Part shown: piece by piece, positions 59,701-64,000 of the stretch
Numbering within the stretch: position 1 is the stretch's first letter
How the letters are laid out: each line of letters opens with the position of its first letter
The notes under the pieces: generated by a model
What the model was told of the DNA's origin: nothing
The model's input: the letters and a program-made list of their open reading frames with translations, nothing else
Database searches by the model: none
Position numbers and translations under genes: made by a program
NCBI RefSeq assembly: GCF_037975245.1
Contig: NC_092575.1
Coordinates: 26,004,841-26,068,840, forward strand
Origin: Apostichopus japonicus
Taxonomy: Eukaryota > Echinodermata > Holothuroidea > Aspidochirotida > Stichopodidae
Direction of reading: 5' to 3'
Length of the DNA stretch: 64,000 nucleotides

Positions 59701-61503
59701 GTTTATACGTTTTTATACGATTCTGTGCGCGTACACATGTCCAGTTATACGTGAGCAGTACGATAGTAATGCCTAATGGTGTGTGAACAAGGAATTGTTG
59801 CAAAGAGAGGTAGGCCAGGCTAATTAAATTTGAAAGAAGTAAATGTGTAGGTGGGTTTTTTGAAGTCTTCGTGGTAAACAATAGTAAACAACCATTGAAG
59901 ACACCCTTTTCCTACAATTACAGAAAAATAGGGAAAGAAATTAATTCAAGGGTTGCTCTGGAATTCAACTAAACTTGATCAGTTTGTTGTGATAATCCAA
60001 TAATTCAGATAAGGAATTGGTTTAAATGGCCATTGGTATGATAGTTGTATATTTTAGCTTATTTTAGCCTATTTTGAGGTGTTTCAATTTATTGATCAAT
60101 ACAGAGCTACAAGAAGCATCTTAAGTGAGTTTTAAGAAGGCTATCTCATTATTTCTAATTGCCTTCAATTTGCCAAAACATCAGATTTTACAAATATCCT
60201 TATCATCTGTACACTTTCACCAAATTTTGATAATCAGAATGATGACCATGGTTGAATTTTTAACTCCAACCTCATGTTCACAGTACAAACAGTGTGGCCA
60301 TTCTGCCCTGTGCCCCTGTGAGCTAAACACACTACTCACAGACGAAGTACATTTGAGTTTTAATATAAAATTTTCCTCCTGGATTCTTTTCATTTTCTTA
60401 AAACTCTTGTCATTAGATTTTGCATACATCTTAAAACTTTTACAATTCCAACCTTCACAAAGAAATGTTAATTTTTTCACTTTTGTCAACAGTAAACATC
60501 GACGGTATCGACATGTCACAGATTCTATGCTTGCCAATATGCAGAAAAGGTTGGCAATTGAACAGGAAAATGCAAGGCACCTAAGCACACCATATTTATC
60601 AAAGGTAAGAACACCGTTTCTTTATTTTTAAGAACAAACTTCAAAAAAGTTTGAAGGGAAGATTTCGAGGCAGTAGAAGAAGTTATGTGACAATCCTCGC
60701 CCATTTGATCTCTGGCGTTCTCGCCACCAACCTATTAAATCCTGCCTTTACTTCTTACCAGTAACAAGGTTCTAACCTGATAGTATATTTGCATACATGA
60801 TACATGTCTTGTTTTCATTCATACTTGTCTTACAGGCCTTTTAACAAATTTCTACAACCAAATTTTGTACCATTTAAGGTCTTTTCAGACAACCTAATTT
60901 CAAGTACAGGTGGTTCAGCAAACAACCTCAAAAATGCCTAAGCAAATATCAGCCCTGCAAATTGAACAGTGGCAAATATGTTCCTGGACTGCACCTGAAG
61001 CAATCTTCCACTTATCAGTGCTTCTGTCTGATTAATACTAATCTGATTAAGACTGGTTACCCTTTCTGTGATTGCAAATTACTTTATGTGTTGGATATTA
61101 TTGTGGTGGGGTTGATCCTTTTACACAAGATGCAGGAAACAGGCAAGCAAAGAAACAGGTTATTTTGAAACTAGAGAATTTGTATTTTGTTGGATTGTAC
61201 ACAGTATAAATGAATAGTGCAATGAAAAACTGAACTAAATAATCTCAAAAACTTTGCCGCTCTAAAATGTCACATTCTGTTATCCATTTCTTCAGAAAAT
61301 TTGTTTTAAACACCTTTTACTCTCTCTCTCATAAAAGGCTGTTTTTAATTATTCTCACACAGGAAGAATCTTTTCGTCACATGTGGCCCCTGAAAGCAGC
61401 AAAGACAGATGCATTCATGAAGGAAAAGTATTTTGCAAAAGTGAAACCCCACAAGACGATGGAAGAACATCTCGCATTCCTAAAGACGACAAGAACTTGG
61501 TAG
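56749..61503 (+). CDS. MRPL57: Mitochondrial large-subunit ribosomal protein mL63
   Basis: Three exons, 56749-56873, 60493-60604 and 61363-61503, join in phase to 125 aa. Splice sites are GG|GTAAGG...CAACAG, AAG|GTAAGA...ACACAG. The core GKQWIGKHRRYRHVT followed by NMQKRLAIEQENARHLSTPY matches the human mL63 (MRP63) core P-G-[RK]-Q-W-I-G-K-H-R-R and the R-L-x-I-E-x-E-N-x-x-x-L-S-x-P-Y segment. The C-terminal helix-rich part ends in TTRTW, like the family's TKKW. The first about 38 residues are basic with few acids, as for a mitochondrial targeting sequence. The protein binds 16S rRNA in the mitochondrial large subunit. An upstream in-frame stretch without an ATG precedes 56749. Intron 1 holds a 2.25-kb transposon. 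Human MRPL57 is about 102 aa, so this one is slightly longer at its N-terminus. Confidence 0.85.
57517..59763. mobile_element. 2.25-kb TA-flanked inverted-repeat element
   Basis: The left end reads CAGTACCGCTCACGTATAAC (57517 on) and the right end, reversed, reads TCGTACTGCTCACGTATAAC. Both ends are flanked by TA (57515-57516, 59764-59765). This fits the Tc1/mariner-pogo pattern. Inside are clustered TCTACGCGG/CGTCTACGC repeats (57605-57650), mirrored near 59655-59672, and scattered TATACG motifs. No transposase frame is present. It lies in intron 1 of the mL63 gene. Confidence 0.7.
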
Positions 61504-61985
61504 GGGAATTTCCCAAGGTCAGCTGTGACTGGTCAATGTCTCCACATCTGGGACGAAGATGGAGAAAGGAAGAGAGACAGAGGAACAACTTTGTCGTGAG
61601 ATGGTTATATATGCGGAACTGAGGCGAGATGAGAGTTCGTACAACATGGATAGAAAGAAATGTTGATAAGACATGTGTGTAGTGGATGGTGGCTGGACAA
61701 TTTTTATAACAAATATTTAATAGTGAACTAAATACTATCTGTACTCTCTGTAATCTAAACTGGCACAGTCTCAAGTATAGTCATCTTGGATAAGATTCAT
61801 AAATATCAGAAATTAATTGTGGTAGGATGATGGATGAAAGCATTCTCATGATACCTTGATTGATGAGTTGAACTACTTGGTGACATATGTGTCTAGATTG
61901 AGGGGTACACATTAGAATGAAGGACCACAAAGGTAGTGTGTGTGCCAATGAAAAGTGTCAAAGTAGAGCAGAATTCATGGTTTGT

Positions 61986-61991
61986 AATAAA
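61986..61991 (+). terminator. Candidate poly(A) signal AATAAA for mL63
   Basis: First AATAAA spotted downstream of the stop at 61503, about 480 nt away. A second one lies near 62316. Confidence 0.35.
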
Positions 61992-62063
61992 CTCTTTATA
62001 TCAACGGCTTGAAGGAAATGTTATTGTGATTATTGTGATTTGTGTAATCAAAACACTGACTCG

Positions 62064-62136
62064 CAGCCTCCCAAATAAACAAGTGTGTCACAGCCTGCCA
62101 GATAAACAAGTTGTTGCAGCCTGCCAGAAAAACAAG
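62064..62136 (+). repeat. Three 26-bp tandem units
   Basis: CAGCCTGCCAGATAAACAAG-type units repeat three times with substitutions. Confidence 0.8.
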
Positions 62137-63629
62137 TAATACTTCTTGTGCTGTAGAGGGATATTTCTCGCTTTGAAATATTGTTACATAGTGTAAGATT
62201 ATTTCACATGTGCAAAAGGAAGTTGTACAGGTGTGTTGCTCGAGAAATGCGAGCTTATTAAAAGCGGTAAAATATGGAAAAATAAGCTCTCCTCTCTTGT
62301 GCTGATTTGTACAGAATAAAACAAAAGATTATAAACATTAATGTAATGTTTGCATCCTATCTCTTGTTTTATAATACTTTGGGGATTCACTATAGTTATT
62401 TTGCTCCAGACCACATTGGTCTCTTGCAAAAGTATAAAGTCAAGGGGAAGCTGCAGTCTTTTGAAAATGTTGATCTCCAGGGCTAGTTGGAAGCTTATGT
62501 TGGTTGGGTGAGAATTTTGTTGCTAAATATCATCCCTGTGAACTTAGCACACCATACACTGTTAAAGAAGTCATCTTGATGGTCCCAGTACATGACAGGT
62601 AATTGTATTCCAGCTTCTTAACAATATATATGTTGTCACTTCAGGGTGTCTCGTCAAGGATGATGTTAAATGCAGATTCTTCTATCTTCTGAAGTAGACC
62701 GGTAGTAATTCTCCTGCCTGGTTGTGGCAGTAAGTCCCTTCCACACCCTGTTCCCCGAAGGCATTAATAACTAGAATATGCAACGTTACAACATTGCCAA
62801 CTTTTTCAACCACTTCACATATTTTCATGACTGACTTCGACAGAAAGTACAACTTCTGGTTCCCAAATACTAAAACAGGTTGTGAAAATCATTCCTCATC
62901 CTCTGTTATCTTACACTCAGCAAAGAGGAAGACAGCTGATAAAATGACGACAGCTGATGAGTTTTGTCATGTGGACAATGCTTCTTTACATCGAGTAAAG
63001 TGATTTCTTTACACCATGTAAAGTATGGCCATTCAAGGTCTTGTTAAAGGCTTTACACATCGACTCAAATGCACTTGTCTGGGCAAAAGACATCCCTCAG
63101 GTAGGGGTGACTAGAAGTTGACAGAGAACTTGACATGTAATGATCGAAATGTTATAATAACAGGAAAAGGAAATAAGGATATATTGGTCAACATTCTGTG
63201 AAAGAGAATTCATGACAGGGACATCACCAGGTCACTTTTGAAAGGTCACTTTTGAGATTCAATTAACAGGTGTGTGCATCAAGAGACTAAAGGAACATAC
63301 TTTATGAGAAGATGCATAATTTATTATTATTGAAATTACATAAACAAAATAGGGAATATTCTTTAATATATATACAATAATACTGTTGGTTTATTTTCTG
63401 ACATATATCAATAGTTTAAAAGGGTTTGAAATTGGATGATGCTTGTTCAATTTCATTCAAATGCAATCCTTGATAGGTCCACTTCTGTTGTTTCTCAAAA
63501 TGTGTAACACGTTACCCTCTCCCAGACCCTTGAAAAAACAATTTCATTACTAATGATATGAGTTTATCAGAGATCATCTGAACCATAAATTTACTTTATG
63601 CTATACAGGACAAAACTAGTGACTATGGT

Positions 63630-63861
63630 CAGTAACAGATTAACACCCTCCGTGACCCCATAAAGGCAGCATATGCACCTCCTTCCCCTCTCCATACCTT
63701 TAGTTCTGTAACAGATTAACACCCTCCATGACCCCATAAAGGCAGCATATGCACCTCCTTCCCCTCTCCATACCTTTAGTTCAGTAACAGATTAACACCC
63801 TCCGTGACCCTATATAGGTAGCATATGCACCTCCTTCCCTTCCCCTCCCCATACCTTTAGG
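63630..63861 (+). repeat. Three 76-bp tandem units
   Basis: Units begin at 63630, 63706 and 63782 (CAGTAACAGATTAACACCCT) and are over 90% identical; the third has a small C/T-rich expansion. No spacer structure or coding content. Confidence 0.95.
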
Positions 63862-64000
63862 TCTTTCTGAGGCAATACCCAAAAATGGAAAGTTGGTTTC
63901 TCTTGAATGGAAGTATGCAAAGAAAGCCCTTGATCTTGGGGGGGGGGGGGTGGAGAGGTGCTCGGTAACTGCACCAACCTGCCCATTGGATGATCTGCAA

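Larger units (their letters stand above)
61504..64000. other. 3' flank and non-coding sequence
   Basis: Contains the mL63 3' UTR with candidate AATAAA signals (61986-61991 and about 62316), a three-copy 26-bp repeat (62064-62136) and a three-copy 76-bp repeat (63630-63861). Frames in it are short and unrecognised. A G-run lies at about 63939-63951. Confidence 0.5.

Noticed and set aside
60125-60631. 168-codon plus-strand open frame
   Set aside because: It is intron sequence read through into mL63 exon 2; only 60493-60604 matches the protein family.
63630-63861. CRISPR-like array
   Set aside because: Units are directly adjacent without unique spacers, and the genome is eukaryotic.

Overview
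The window is eukaryotic, AT-rich and metazoan: introns with GT/GC donors and AG acceptors, AATAAA signals, many (AT)n microsatellites, and mobile DNA of the LINE, hAT and TA-target types. The gene set (a filamin-repeat/NXPE-like secretory-pathway protein, a TSSK-family kinase, mitochondrial ribosomal protein mL63) and frequent AGGCCTA-type motifs suggest a marine invertebrate deuterostome, perhaps an echinoderm such as a sea cucumber. This assignment is inference; no species-diagnostic locus was found.

Layout. 1-21.4 kb is repeat-built. A unit of about 4.1-4.4 kb, holding the 3' end of a LINE reverse transcriptase and an antisense hAT-transposase fragment, is present as a partial copy (1-1083 plus 6912-7305) and two fuller copies (13146-17236 and 17237-21376). 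The partial copy is interrupted by two near-identical copies of one 5.83-kb transposon in opposite orientation (1084-6911 and 7306-13145). The 394 bp between them is inverted relative to the two uninterrupted copies. Un-inverting it gives 2-bp target duplications (TA and TG) for both insertions. Each transposon carries the broken multi-exon remains of a SAMD3-like gene and a tRNA-like cloverleaf with an insertion.

21.4-35.4 kb is gene-poor. It holds two possible small spliced minus-strand genes (22.6-24.0 kb and 25.8-27.8 kb) and an integrase remnant at 28.2 kb. 35.5-38.3 kb is a two-exon gene for a 642-aa type II membrane protein with a filamin-type Ig repeat and an NXPE-like esterase-type domain. 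39.5-43.5 kb is dense in repeats, including a stack of DNA transposons nested inside one another, a SINE head and a long (AT)n tract.

45.1-55.2 kb (minus) is a nine-exon TSSK-like kinase of 730 aa with a disordered tail of about 400 residues and one GC-AG intron; a second nested transposon pair sits in the intron next to that junction. 56.7-61.5 kb (plus) is the three-exon gene for mL63 (MRPL57), head-to-head with the kinase, with a 2.25-kb TA-flanked element in intron 1. The last 2.5 kb is non-coding with short tandem repeats.

The genes share no obvious pathway. The main interest is the transposon architecture, especially the inverted transposon pair with the flipped segment.
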